From Gonatopus flavifemur (lineage: Eukaryota; Arthropoda; Insecta; Hymenoptera; Dryinidae), in the NCBI GenBank assembly GCA_018340375.1, contig JAFFJZ010000052.1, positions 1,516,781-1,580,780 on the forward strand: DNA of 64,000 nucleotides, in the 5' to 3' direction. Position numbers and translations under genes: made by a program. The stretch's first letter is position 1, and every line of letters begins with the position of its first letter. This document shows positions 1 to 11,477 of the stretch, piece after piece. Below the pieces are notes generated by a model. It made no database searches and was not told the DNA's origin. It saw only the letters and a program-made list of their open reading frames with translations.

Positions 1-149
1 AAATCACACACTACACACTCCTCACTGTCGAACATAATTCACGCACTGGTAGAGATCAGGGAGATGAAGAATGTAAGTATCGGGTACAATAGTTTGTGCA
101 TTGTCCTTTATCACCACATGAATCTGGAATTGTATGTATACCGGTATAT

Positions 150-1530
150 ATTCTCTCACTGTTGATATTTAACATTTCAACTAGTATATTCATGTCATCG
201 ACATCATCATTCCGGACAGAAAATGATGCATGTGTCGCTGTGTACTTGTATAGTTTTCTCCCAACGAATCACTGTAAATATCTTCAACAACCTGTGCGTT
301 ATGAAGAGCAATTGAGGATTATGGAATAACTAAATCATCATGAATGTTCAAGTTTCCATCACCTACGTCCGAGACAAATTGTGGAAATTCAGTCTCTCCT
401 GAGAGAATACGCATATTTTGCGTGAGGAAAAATATTTTGAATAACTTCCATGAAGTACTTTTTCGCATTGAAAGATCTATTATTTCAGGTCTAGTGCCAT
501 GTGGTTCGGTTGGCAACAGTTGTTTGAAATCACCTCCTGGAATTAATATTTTCCCTTCAAATGCTGAATCCTTATTCGTGCTCCCGCGCAATGTACGGTC
601 CATAATTTCCAAAGCGCATCGAGGATCCATGAGTGCTTCATCCCTGGCAATCCGAATGTCCCGTGAACAGTTCCACCATTGGGCAGCGAAGTAGCTGCGA
701 TAACAGTAATCGCCTCAGTGCATACATCTTTACGTCCAATATTCAATAAATACGGAAGAATAATGTAGATGAAGGTTCTTCCTGACCCTCCTGGGCTATC
801 CATATGAAAGCATCTTTGCAACTCATTTGTCTGTTGTGAATTAGTATCGACCAATTCCAGAACTACATCCACAATTCCTCCTTATGTCTCAGTCAATTTC
901 CCATATTGTTGCATACCTACCTCTGCAAACTGTTCAATTTTATCAAATTCTGCATCATCCTCAACTTCTGAAACTGGATTCCTACTCGAAAACTGAGATA
1001 AACTCCAACCTTCCCTATCCAACATCTCACTCACATTTGCATAAACTTGTTTCTCAACCTGACCTGTACCTAAACGTCTAACAAAATCTCCGGACCACTC
1101 TGACATTTTCCGACACCTGTTCCAGCAAAGGGTGACAGTGAATCAATATTCTCAATGATAACTCGCGGAGTGGTCGCAGCATCATCCAAATAACAGCTCC
1201 TTCCATCGCTCGAATCCATGCTCCATCCTCCTGAATCAATCCTAGAGCGAAACCTGTAGCTGTGAAAAAAGGATGAAGTTGTCTTCTCACTGTCCCCAAA
1301 TGTTCGAGACCCGTTGCTCCTTCGACTGTACCAATAATGGACGCGAATGGAATCCATAATGTGATCAAGGACCATGGAGTCCTCCAAGGGATGAGCGAAA
1401 TTCTGCTGCCTACTTTCCGATCAACCAAGCAATAAATACAAATTTGAAATCCACAGTGATCAAGGACGTGACCGAAATTGAGCTTTAAATATGACATTTG
1501 AACTGCGAATGATTTCTCAAAATCATGCAA
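150..1530 (-). pseudogene. Helitron PIF1-type helicase relic
   Basis: Helitron transposases join a rolling-circle nuclease to a PIF1-family superfamily-1 helicase. Read on the minus strand, this relic shows in order: the linker segment before the helicase (about 1400-1110, with RELSLRILIHCHP, the usual region before the helicase core); a Walker A-like loop PGGSGRTF near 800-770, where Lys is replaced by Arg; the IAATSLPNGGTVH segment (motif Ia region); and GGDFKQLLP (motif II/III region) near 540-500, followed by LTQNMR and IGDGN-like segments down to about 320. Similarity continues in shifted frames to about 150. At least four frame changes break it, so it cannot make a helicase. No nuclease domain is attached on this strand. 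The family is clear from motif order; the exact ends are not. Confidence 0.75.
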
Positions 1531-1820
1531 ACGATTAGAAGCATATCAACCTACGAATATTAACAATTTACATAACTTGGTGTCTTATGTCTAGGAGCAT
1601 GATTCGGGCTTTGGATTCATATCCAGAGCCGGATCCTAGCAGTGCACTTCATTGCTATGTATTCGAAGTTCTGATTCATTGTCTACTTATTTGGAAACGA
1701 CGTAGCAAAATTCTGCACATTTTTCAATGCTCCATGGCCCTTAACCTTCCGGTGGGTGCGCGATTTTTTTTCCATACGAGCGGCGCGCTGGCGTACAAAG
1801 GACACAACGCAATATTGATA

Positions 1821-3109
1821 CAGGTTGATTGGGAAGTTTCGAATGCGACACCTATCAACCAGCACAGAAATCAAAATTACATGCTATTTTTATATGTCAT
1901 CTTCCATTTGAACACACACACAATTTCATTTTGATCTGTCAATTCATTCTTTGTTTACAAGCCATTCGGAGTTGACGTATCAGTGCATTATGTGAAAATG
2001 GAAAAATCCGAATATCGTGCAGTGATAAAATTCTTTGTTTTGGAAGGTTCATCAGCAACAGAAATTCATACTAGAATAAAAAAAGTGTTGGAGGAATCTG
2101 CTCCTTCATTTCCAACTGGACATCGATGAGTTTTAGAGTTTAAACGTGGTCGTACAAGCGTTGAAGATCAATCACGTAGTGGACGTTCAAAAAGTGCAAC
2201 GAAATCAGACATCATTGAGCAAGTCTATGATATTGTTGGTAAAGATCCGAGTTTGACTAAGCGTGGAATTGCTGATACCATAGGCATCTCGGATGAACGA
2301 GTACTCCATATTTCACACGGAGAATTACATATGAAAAAGCTTTTTGGGAAGTTAGTGCCGCATTCGTTGACAATTCAACAAAAACTGAATCGAAAACAAA
2401 TTTCTCAGCGTGATTTGGAGCGTTTTAAGCAGAATGAGACCAATTTTTCGCGTCGTTCCGTAATTGTGGACGAGATTTGAATCTACCATCATGATCCTGA
2501 ACTGGAACAAGAACGTTCACAGTGCACTAAAGCTAGTTGTTCAGCTCCAAGAGGGGTGGAGTCAGAACGATCGGCGAAGAAGGTTTTAGCATCGGTTTTT
2601 TGGGACGCAAAAAGGGTTTTGTTGCTTGATTATTTCGGAAAAAGGTGGAACAATCAACTCTGAATATTATCGCAACCTTTTGGACAAGTTGGATGAAAAA
2701 ATTCGTGAAAAAAGACCTGGTTTACGGAAGAAAAAAATCATTTTTCATCAAGACAATGCACGTGTTCACACGAGTGTTCTGGCGATGGCTGAACTGAACG
2801 AATTGAAGTACGAAGTCCTTGAACACCCACCATATTCACCAGATTTGGCTCCCTCCGACTATTACCTCTTCAGAAATTTGAAACAATTCCTTCGTGGAAA
2901 GCGTTTCCCGTCAAATGAAGAAGCTATTGCAGCTGTGGAACAGTATTTTGCGGAGCTTCCGGAAAATCATTACAGAGATGGTATAAAATTATTGGAGGAT
3001 CGTTGGAATGAGTGTGTTGAAGCGGAGGGAGACTATATTGAATAAAAAAAATCATTCCATCAAAAAATACACATTCTTTCATTTTCAGCTGTTGAACCCT
3101 TCAACCTCA
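1821..3109 (+). mobile_element. Mariner (DD34D) element, degenerate, with TIRs and TA duplication
   Basis: The left end begins CAGGTTGATTGGGAAG at 1821 directly after a TA. The right end, read inward, is TGAGGTTGAAGGGTTC and stops at 3109 directly before a TA. The two ends match imperfectly and carry the same GGTTGA core as the mariner at 35538-36826, so the two are members of one family. Length (about 1.29 kb) is normal for mariner. The transposase inside is broken, so the copy is fossil. Confidence 0.8.
1998..3045 (+). pseudogene. Mariner transposase pseudogene
   Basis: The reading starts at MEKSEYRAVIKFF, the usual mariner N-terminus with the helix-turn-helix DNA-binding region, and ends at EAEGDYIE, the usual C-terminus. 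There is a TGA stop near 2128, a second TGA just after VDEI (2478, where the family has Trp in DETW), and a frameshift near 2620. The catalytic Asp in VDE, the second in FHQDN and the third in APSDYYLF are still present with 34 residues between the last two, so this is a DD34D mariner. The sequence is close to the mariner at 35605-36651, which has fewer lesions. Three breaks make it non-functional. Confidence 0.85.
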
Positions 3110-3539
3110 TAACCCGATAAATTCCAGTTAGAGGAACCATAACCCGAGTTATCGGACTCAATTGTGAATCTATTCAACATTTGTGAAACGGTCAGCATCA
3201 ATGTTATCCGATGTACACCGTGGGGAGGTTACGTGAACGGATTTCGTACATCATATAACTCTCGTAAAGTCTGTTTTTGAGCAGAGTGAATAAACGTATG
3301 TATAAATAACAATTAATAAATCTACAAATGAATTAATAACGTTGATCGCTAGGCCCTCTTTCAGGTGTTTTGAGTTCTCTTGCAAGGGCTGTTTTGGGAA
3401 TGAGCGTATGAATATATACCTACAAACAAAAATGAATAAATATACGTATAAATGAGAATCAATGAATTCATATATAAATGAAAGGAAGTGAATATGTAAA
3501 TAAATCAACGAATAAATAAACAGTATTTAGGATTTGGTC
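3110..3539. other. Non-coding AT-rich stretch
   Basis: No supported gene. It is AT-rich, with loosely repeated AATGAATAAAT-like words between about 3290 and 3530. This may be a simple-sequence tail of an old element, but no source element could be identified. Confidence 0.5.
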
Positions 3540-3735
3540 AGTCTCTGTTTTTGAACTGTATCGAGTTCTTCTTCCGTGGAAGGGTCTATGCAAGGGATTG
3601 CGATTTCTTTTCTCACTGCTCTGTGTTTCTCTCTGTAACCTTCAGCAGTGATCTGCCATCATGGTGATATCCCTTCGGCCTTGATACCGATTTTCCATGA
3701 CCTTAATATCTTGGTGGAACCTTCCACCCTTCAAG
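3540..3735 (-). pseudogene. Relic of an arthropod transposon-associated protein (RYQGR motif family)
   Basis: On the minus strand from about 3735 the reading is GGRFHQDIKVMENRYQGR, followed by an MMADHC segment and a stop. I recognise the pattern RFHQDI-x-M-x2-RYQGR-x4-MMADYCW from uncharacterised transposon-linked proteins common in arthropods and cnidarians; the stop falls at the usual Trp. Only about 65 codons remain. The function of that family is not known to me, so none is assigned. The Helitron relic on the opposite strand begins within about 100 bases. Confidence 0.45.
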
Positions 3736-3779
3736 AACGACGGCGGTTGCGACGAAAAAGGCATCATGCGAAATTACAG

Positions 3780-5960
3780 TCTGATTCATGAAATTGTTGA
3801 TACGAATGAACATTATATCAGAGGAATAGATATTTGTCGTGTTCACTGTGGCACTGAACATTCCCAAGCAGAAAAAATATCTAATACCCCCAACTTATCC
3901 AATAATTGTTGTGATCATGGGAATGTATACTCTGAAAGTTTACCTGAACCACCAACACAGCTCCGTGCGTTATTCCATGGTTTTGACTCACGGTTGAGTT
4001 TGTTTTCTGAACGGATTCAACGTTATAATAGTGCTCTTTCTTCTGCATCATTGCATGCGAATTTAGTTGATTCATCGAAGTTTCGTCATGCCGCATATTG
4101 TTCCAAAATTCGAGGTCGAATATATCATCGGGTGAATAGATCTATACATCGCTTTCCGAATGAACCACCAAGCTATGCTTAGCTTTTCATTGTAGATGTC
4201 AATGGAGCGGCCCAACATCGATTGAATCGTGATCCCGCCTCAGATTGTAATGTGCTGTTAATGTTGGATAATATGATGAGGGTGCATAATATTTGTTTGA
4301 GAAACCCTGCGGAAAATGATTCGTATGCTGATTGAGCACCGTCGATTCGAAAGAATTTTGTATCTACATGACTTCACGCAGATACCATCGACACATACAT
4401 GTCACAGCTCATATACGTGAACTATGTACTTGTACTTTCGTCACCTCGACAAATTATTGATAGATCAAATAAGACACTCAACAAGAGCGCATCAATTTTT
4501 TTCCGTAACTCAACTAGAGTTTATGTGTTCGAATCGGTATTCACTTTCATCTCTCGCCTAGAGAGAAGTTTATCGTCACTCGCCTAGAGTTATGTACAGG
4601 TTTGTATAGTGGATATCAAGTTTTCTATACTTTTATTATAAATTATGTGTCATAATCGAAGCAGTAGACTGAATGAATTGACTTTCAATCCCGTGTGATA
4701 ATTTATTTCTCGAAATTATTTCATCCTAATGAGAGATTTAAAAAACAAGTTTAATTCATTGCTGAATGTTTGTGATTTCGTCGGAGGGTCACAATCAATA
4801 TTTTTGTGGGATCTTTTGAAATGATAGGTGAAGAATTGGAACTCCATCAAAAGCGAGTTGATGCATCAGGTTAGAAATACTTCCGATTAACTTCACTCAA
4901 TATTCACTCCAAAACCCGGTATAGATCACCACAGTTTCAATCTTCAAACGTTGAATGGAGTTGTAGCAGTATTTTCTACAACAATCAACGGAGAAATACC
5001 AGAATCTCATGTTGTCATAGGTAATGAAAACACAAAAGAATTACAGACTAGTGGTACTATAGACCCAAATGTTGAATCATGGATTCACCCACTATTTCAT
5101 CCTTATGGTACTCAAGAATATCACGGTAATTCATTTTCGAGGAATAAAGATAAACGCATCACTAGGTACGCTCATACCTCTTATCAATTGCAATACGTGA
5201 TCAATCCGATGTAATGATTATGCATTGGCGGTTATTCCAGCAATGGCTTGTGAATATTCACGTTGGAATTGAGAGAGATAGGATGAATCACTCATTGGGG
5301 AGTCACAAAAAAGTTCGTGTTGATAATTACACGGGTTTACAAGATGATTTGTAAACTATAGGTCATAATCATGATGTTCGTTCAGGTGGAATTATCATAT
5401 CCCTCATTATATTTAAGATCCCTGGAATACAGTAGGCTTTCATTATAAGCGTCGCCGAAAGCTATCTGCGTCTTTTTCTCACATAAGATTTGGTACTGAG
5501 TGGAATAAGGACACAGCTTACGCTTATAACGAGAGGCTACTGTATATGATTCAACATGATGAAGATTCAATGGCGATAGTGCGTCGATTCGGACGTATTT
5601 TGAGTAAACTTTTGCGTGACAAAAGTCATACCACGTCACGACGATTACCAGGTCACCTGTACATTTGCCAAATGAACGAAGTGTAGTTATTCCCGCAGAT
5701 CCCAATGATCATGGGTTGAGAGGCGCGTTGAGATAAAGTTACCATGTCAATGAAATGATTTGCACTGAATTCACGCGGAGGAACAGCGGAAAAATATATC
5801 TTCTCAGGAATCCGATGTCATTATGTATTCAAGAGACTGCGAATAAATGATAGAAACGTGTTCGGATGAGTCGACCGTGAAACACAGTTTGATGTTATTG
5901 GTCGTATCTACTCAATTGGTCCTGCGCAGACAGAATTGTCCGCTGATTGAAATCAACATG
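3780..5960 (+). pseudogene. Helitron N-terminal half (zinc-finger and Rep region) relic
   Basis: Segments typical of insect Helitron proteins follow each other on the plus strand. A Cys-rich region (CGTEH ... NNCCDHGNVY, about 3850-3935) is followed by the PEPPTQLRALF stretch, an RIQRYNSALSSAS block (about 4010-4060) and IRGRIYHRV (about 4110). Further on are AVFSTTINGEIPESHVVIGN (about 4970-5020) with DPNVESWIHPLFHPYGTQ, then LFQQWLVNIHVGIERDR in a new frame near 5230-5280, EDSMAIVRRFGR near 5560-5600, and DVIGRIYSIGPAQTEL near 5890-5940. Many stops and frameshifts separate these. A 113-bp MITE interrupts it at 5430-5542. The helicase half is missing here; a different Helitron copy at 35181-39099 supplies only that half. 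The HUH nuclease motif itself was not seen. Confidence 0.7.
5430..5542. mobile_element. 113-bp MITE with TIRs and TA duplication
   Basis: The ends CAGTAGGCTTTCATTATAAG (left) and, read inward from the right, CAGTAGCCTCTCGTTATAAG form about 27-bp terminal inverted repeats, with TA at 5428-5429 and 5543-5544. This is a Tc1/mariner-type footprint. It sits inside the Helitron relic: the coding similarity before it (SLIIFKIPG) resumes directly after it (YMIQHDEDSMAIV), so it is younger than the Helitron insertion. Confidence 0.75.
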
Positions 5961-8900
5961 AGATCAAATGAACAATTGACTCATCAACAATGTCAATTTC
6001 ATGAACACATATTCATATGAGAATCTAACGGGAGCGAATAACAATATTTTTGACATCTCACAATAATATCAATTAACTGAGAAATTCTCATGCTGATCCA
6101 TTATTCTCTGCCATAAGGTCATTCTGGTAACCTGCACTCGAAATACGTGAACAGGAACCATAGTAAAAGAATCATCGGAATTATAGTGGGAGGTATCCGG
6201 ATGTAATGAAAAATATTGTTCCCATATCTGACAGGAAACAGGGAACATAGTACAAAGGAACTGTATACTGTAAACAATTTCTTCGCGGATTTACAAGGGA
6301 GTTCAAAAGTTTTCCTCGAAAGCAATTCATTTGGTGGGTTCCCAAAGGAAGTTCGGAGAAAATAAAAGGTAAAACAAAAAAGGAAGGGCGAAGGGAATCT
6401 GCAACCATGAAAATCAACCGAGGAAGGGCAAATACGAGCGACGAGGAGGAGTTAGCACTGAAAAAAAGAGAGGTTGGAGGGAAATCGAGGACGGAACACG
6501 CGGAGGAAGCCACACGAAGAGAGACACATCAATACATACCCGTCCAGAGGAGGTACCGCAGTGGCGACAAATCCTTGGCAGACACGGAAATTGTTAGAAA
6601 AATCCAACAAATAAGGCCCACTGGCACCACACACTTACAGTGGTGCGTTTTCTCCACAAAAAAATCCCTCGCTAACGTTGCCGTGGCTCAGTTAAACAAA
6701 AATTGAAGTCAAGATGGACACCACTATCTCCTTCACTGACGCGTGAGTTCATAAAATGACTCACTGAACTCCGTCGGTGACTTTCCGTTGAGACTCGTTC
6801 TTATAAGTTCCTGTATCAATCCAGGTGATGCTCTGGGCCTACGAATCGATGAGTGAGTGTATGTTAATGCGTTGAGTGGTTCCTTCCGGGGCGGGTATTC
6901 CGATTCTTCTCCATCCTCATCCAGTCTGCCTGGGCAGGGTTGAGGTGGCGTGTTGCGATGAAGGTTGTCCCTCTCTTCCTTTGGCTCTCCCTTCTATCAG
7001 TTGACGTCTCGTGAACTGACGAGTACAGGGTTCCACTTTCCCATGAGTTCTGGATTAGGATGAGAGAGTGATACCCGCGGGTCTTTTCCGGTCTTCTGAT
7101 AAATTGTCGAGAAAAGAGAGACTGGAATGATGGTGGTGACGCCCTTTAATGTTGAACCAATCTCTCTTTGTGCCTGCGTTATAGAAGGCGCTGCCTCCTC
7201 GGGGCAGGAAACCCCAACATGGTAGAGAACGGATAGGAATTAGAGGAGGACAGGGATGATCAAGGAGGGGAGTGTGTTGCCGATTCTTGTATGAGCGAGC
7301 GACAGCTTCGTCCTCCTTCTTTGTACCAATATGGTCTCTTACTATACGGATACGTTCAATAGGGATCGTGCGTGGTGCCATCTCGCGACTTCTTTTGGTG
7401 AGGATATATCATGTCACAACATAAATATCTCAGAAGATTCATTTCCAATGCATGGAAAATGATTTAAAAATTGCATTGTTCCGGAATGGGTTAATTACTG
7501 CACCTGTAGTAATATAGGTTTTGTAGCTGCTCATATGCACGTCGAGAAGATCGTCCTAAGGGAGCTTCCATGAGATTTATATTATCTAGATGAAATGTAT
7601 CGATCTAGATCTTCTACTAATTGCCGTTTCGGCTTAGTAACAGTCGTCACCGAGGTGTTCGAGAGTACGGGTTACGTGTCGCTTTGTTCAACTTTCTTCG
7701 CGCGCATTTTCTTTGCTCTTTGAGCGTTGAATTTCGTGTTCTTTTCTCTTGCATTTGAGACCCATCAACTCAAATTCTTCAGCTCAATTTTTCGTAGTTC
7801 GTCCCTTTCACGGGAAAGAAGTAGTTTTTCTTCTATCGTTGGTTAATTTTCTTGAGTGACCCGTGACTCGAGCGCGTAGACGTCGGCTCACGAAAAGTGT
7901 GAATTGTGTGGAGTGTGAGTGCGTAGTCTAAGTGTAGGTTTGTTTTCTCAGTGCGTGCTGATTACAACTTTATATTGAAACTCTTTTTTTGGTTGAAATA
8001 TATTGGTTTTAAACTATGATTCATTTCTATTTGCATCCTAGTTCCTTTCTCTCGTATCTACAGTTCAGCCAGGCATTTTCATTGTGAATGTAGGATACCT
8101 TTCATAGAGTTTCGTTTCGGTAGTGCTTTGTTAACTCACAAGCATTTTCTTGAATTTCTCTTTTTTATTTCATGTTGTATTCTACATGCATGGAACATTG
8201 AAAATATTTTGATATTCACATCACACCAAAAAAGTTATCACATTCTTCCAATGACAGCTTTCGATGAACATCGCACTTAGATAGCGCAAATGATTTGTTC
8301 AAATCCCTCAAAAGTTCTCAGAGAATTCTATAACAGCTAGTTCGAATGAAATGATCATTCATTCGTTACGCAAATGAATTACGCATTCCTCCTATTCGAA
8401 TGTTTGTTTGGAACATATGTCAGAATTGATTGTGGATGAATTGAATTCCGGAAATGGTAACTATCCTTTCCCCACTATATAACACTATAACGCACCACGA
8501 ATATCCACTCCACTACTATTCACTATTGTCTTTCCGTATAGTACAATCACTTTGCCGTACAAACAGACTACAACAATATCGCCTTCTTGTGCTTTATGGG
8601 AATCAGTTTCACGATTGTATCCTTGACGTAGACTGAATGAGAACTAATAGTCCCCAAAACAACGAATTCTTTCCCCTCACCCCTCCCCATTATTATATCT
8701 TGTTGACCCCAAAGTTGAATGAACCAATAATAATAGAGCGCAATCCCGTTGGAGGAGGGATAAAGGCACCAACGTGTGTTCTGAAGGGAGAATAGATTAC
8801 CTTCTACGGGAATGACAAACAACCAATCAGAGTCACGAAAAAAGAGTTACGGTACTTCCGTCACATATCTTTCATAGTGAAGGGACTCGAGGGGCCGCGT
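5961..8900. other. Unassigned region, no recognisable gene
   Basis: About 2.9 kb without a recognised element. Open stretches exist at 6407-6706 (+, 99 codons, charged, Arg/Lys/Glu-rich) and 7055-7381 (-, 108 codons), but neither resembles a family I know, and both are of a length expected by chance. From about 7640 to 7990 the sequence becomes T-rich and less AT-biased, with CGCGCG-containing words, which could be an old LTR or a promoter; nothing proves either. Confidence 0.4.
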
Positions 8901-8944
8901 GAAACATTCAAATCTACATCAATCGACCCAGCATTGGGAGGGCC

Positions 8945-9230
8945 ATCAGGAATATCATCATCGGACGGTGATTGACTTTTCTGGACGAGAAGGAGCATGA
9001 AGTGAAGAGTGAAATCGTCCAGTCTCGTTTCCAAGCTTCCCGGAAATAAACCCCCATTGAATTATCTCGGACGGCCGCATAACCACGCAAAGCTATAGCA
9101 ATTGTTTGAGCATTTAAAAGGTCATGGAAAAAACCATCACCAACCGGAGATTCATTTTTCTGGATGGGAGATGGCATGGAATGATGACTAAAATCTATGA
9201 CTGAATCTCCTCGTTCCCAAGTTTTCCAGC
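8945..9230. repeat. Diverged tandem duplication, period about 178 bp
   Basis: The stretch near 8952-9035 (around GGTGATTGACTTTTCTGGACG) recurs at about 9128-9228 (around GGAGATTCATTTTTCTGGATG). Both are followed by a run ending in CTCGTTCCCAAG-like sequence. Copies are roughly 75-80 percent alike by eye. No coding function supported. Confidence 0.55.
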
Positions 9231-9287
9231 ATCAGAACTCTAGATATTTATAGGTTATTTGAACTCTCTGAAGTATGAGTCAAGTTA

Positions 9288-9829
9288 GATGTTTCATAAT
9301 TCACTGAAAAAACTTCACAGGCGTTATTCTGCAGTCAAAATGTGATGATTTCCTATTTGGCAAAATTTGTTCGAGGTTTAGTTTTTGAGATATTAGAATT
9401 TTTATATTTTTTTTCTCGAATCCACATCATTCAAAAGCACTGTGTGTTACATACTTGAGCTTGATACCATTGGCTACGTTAGGAAACGGCGGATCTCTGG
9501 GGAAAATGTACTGTTCTGTCATTTTTCGATTTAAGGTTATAGCAATTTGAAATTTTTTGGCTTCCAGCCGATCAGAATCCAGCAACTTTGAGTTATTATA
9601 GCTACAAAACATGGGATGACTGGATACTTTGATTTTTTCCTCAGAGATCCGCGATTTTCAAACTTGACGAATCGTGTCAAGCTGAAGTATGTAACACACA
9701 GTGCTTCTGAATGATTTGGATTTGAAAAAAATTCTGAAAATGCTCCTATCTCAAAAACTAAGACTCAACAAAAATTTTTCAGACCGGAAATACACCTGTG
9801 AAATTCTCTCAGTGAACTATGAAACACCC
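9288..9829. mobile_element. Inverted-repeat element (MITE/foldback type), about 540 bp
   Basis: The left terminus (TGTTTCATAATTCACTGA, 9289 on) is mirrored at the right (TCAGTGAACTATGAAACACC, to about 9829). Inside, AGCACTGTGTGTTACATACT near 9435 pairs with AGTATGTAACACACAGTGCT near 9690. The arms cover most of the element and are clearly diverged, so it is old. The terminal GGTGTTTCATAGTTCA-like motif is of a type often seen at ends of insect Tc1/mariner MITEs (from general knowledge). No coding capacity. Confidence 0.7.
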
Positions 9830-9952
9830 GGTATATAGATATAAACATGGATATGGGTATGTATGTATGTGTAAATAGATGTATGAATGAATTTACGTGT
9901 GTATATTTGTATATGTATATATACATATATGTATGTATGTATGTATGCATGA
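9830..9952. repeat. (GTAT)n / TA-rich microsatellite
   Basis: Imperfect tetranucleotide GTAT/ATGT repeats with a TATATATACATATATG palindromic core directly abut the right end of the 9288-9829 element. Open frames across it are artefacts of the low-complexity sequence. Confidence 0.85.
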
Positions 9953-9989
9953 TCCACTAGAGCTCCCGAATATATTGTAGCAAATTTTG

Positions 9990-10165
9990 TATTCAAGATA
10001 TTCCAAAATTGGTAGGGGGTCTTTTGGCCGAATCGACATGATTTGCCAATCACTAATCGATTTCAGAGAACACTAAAGAATGACTGGCGATTGTCAAATC
10101 ATGTCCAATCGGCCAAAAACTTTTTTGGTCAGAAGACCCCTTACCTCCAAAATTCAACTATAATT
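9990..10165. repeat. Short hairpin repeat (arms about 50-60 bp)
   Basis: AATTGGTAGGGGGTCTTTTG near 10002 and GGCCGAATCGACATGATTTG near 10025 are mirrored by CAAATCATGTCCAATCGGCC near 10095 and AAGACCCCTTACCTCCAAAA near 10130. Loop about 50 bp. Probably a small MITE; no clear target duplication was found. Confidence 0.6.
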
Positions 10166-11055
10166 TCATTACTTTGTACATTGTTCTATTGGACAGAAAA
10201 ATACTCTAAAAATAATTCTCGATTGTGAACATTATTATTGATCGTGTATTATTATTATTGTTGTTGTTGTTATTGTTGTTTTTATTATCATCATATTTTA
10301 TGAACTATTCATACATTTTTATTTGTAAAAATATAAAATCGAGACATTTTCCATAGATATCACTCAAGCTTATATATGTTATATAATGAGTATTCACAAG
10401 CTTTTATAATTCTTCAATTTGAAATGTTCCTGTCATGACATTTTTTTAAATAAATTGATATCAGATTGATGATTCATATTCATCCATCAGGAATTCATTT
10501 TTATATCAACAGCGTTGCTCAAATCTGTTCATGGGTCACATTTCTAGTCCTCAATTTCAGTCAAACCAAGTTTCTAACGGAATCAACCCACCAAAAATTC
10601 ACGTTGAATAGAATAACCAATGACGCACAGAATTTCCAGCCGATAGACACCCTGAAGAATACGAATGTTACCATCCGAGCATGCTTTCTCCCTACCAAAA
10701 TACTCTAATTTGAATTCATAGGAAAATCCATACTTCAGATCGTTCGGGTAACCACACACTTTTTTCGGTAGTGTCTCAGTCCCGAAGGGCAATTCTCCCG
10801 AAAGTCCGATACACCGAAATGTAAAATCCTGTTGTGTGTTGAACATCTAAAAATCCTGGTATTACCCATTCAGCACCAAGAGGTCTTCTGAATGTTCAAA
10901 AAACGTGCTTAAGTACACAGAGAACGTGGAAATAACGTTTCGGGATGTTCTAAGAACGTCACATGTATGTCCCAGGTACGTGCAAATGTCCCGGTTCGTT
11001 CTATTCATTTGCACCGTGCGACGTTCTGGAAACGTGTTCAATAAAGGTTTTCACA
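10166..11055. other. Non-coding, AT-rich
   Basis: No gene recognised. A TTATTG/TTGTTG simple repeat lies at about 10236-10277. From 10895 to 11040 there are repeated AACGT words (AACGTG, AACGTTT, AACGTCAC), which look like a degenerate short-period repeat. Confidence 0.5.
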
Positions 11056-11302
11056 CTGAAAAAAAAATTTATTCCAGTCAAATAAATATTTATTTGTCCT
11101 GTACCAAAGAAATATTGATTAGAATTGCCAAAATATTCTTCAGAACCGAAATAATTTATTGGAATCAAATAAACGATTAAAACCATCTATTTAATTCAAA
11201 TAAATTATTTTGGTTCGAAAGAATATTTTGGTAATTCTCATATATATTTCTTTGGTACAGGACAAATAAATATTCATTTGACTGGAGTAAATTTTTTTTC
11301 AG
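11056..11302. mobile_element. 247-bp hairpin MITE
   Basis: CTGAAAAAAAAATTTATTCC at 11056 is mirrored by GGAGTAAATTTTTTTTCAG ending at 11302. The arms continue through AAATATTTATTTGTCCTGTA and its complement near 11255-11275, so nearly the whole element folds back. Arms differ at only a few sites. No coding capacity. Confidence 0.8.
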
Positions 11303-11477
11303 GGCATTACGTTGTGCGAAGCTGTGCATATGGTTTTAAAGGTTATTTTTCATGAAAGTATGTTGGGAAAACATCATGAGAACGGCCAGTAGCAGGGTAC
11401 CCATGGTATAATGGTGAAGACAAAACACGAGTTTCAGCGCCGCCAGGGAGTTGTCTCGGAACTATGAGTAATATATA
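11303..11477. other. Spacer between two inverted-repeat elements
   Basis: Short unique sequence with nothing recognisable, ending in the TA (11476-11477) that flanks the next element. Confidence 0.5.

Noticed and set aside
6407..6706. Charged 99-codon open frame (+)
   Set aside because: No motif, overlapped by an equally long frame on the other strand, and no splice or start context that stands out. Left as unassigned.
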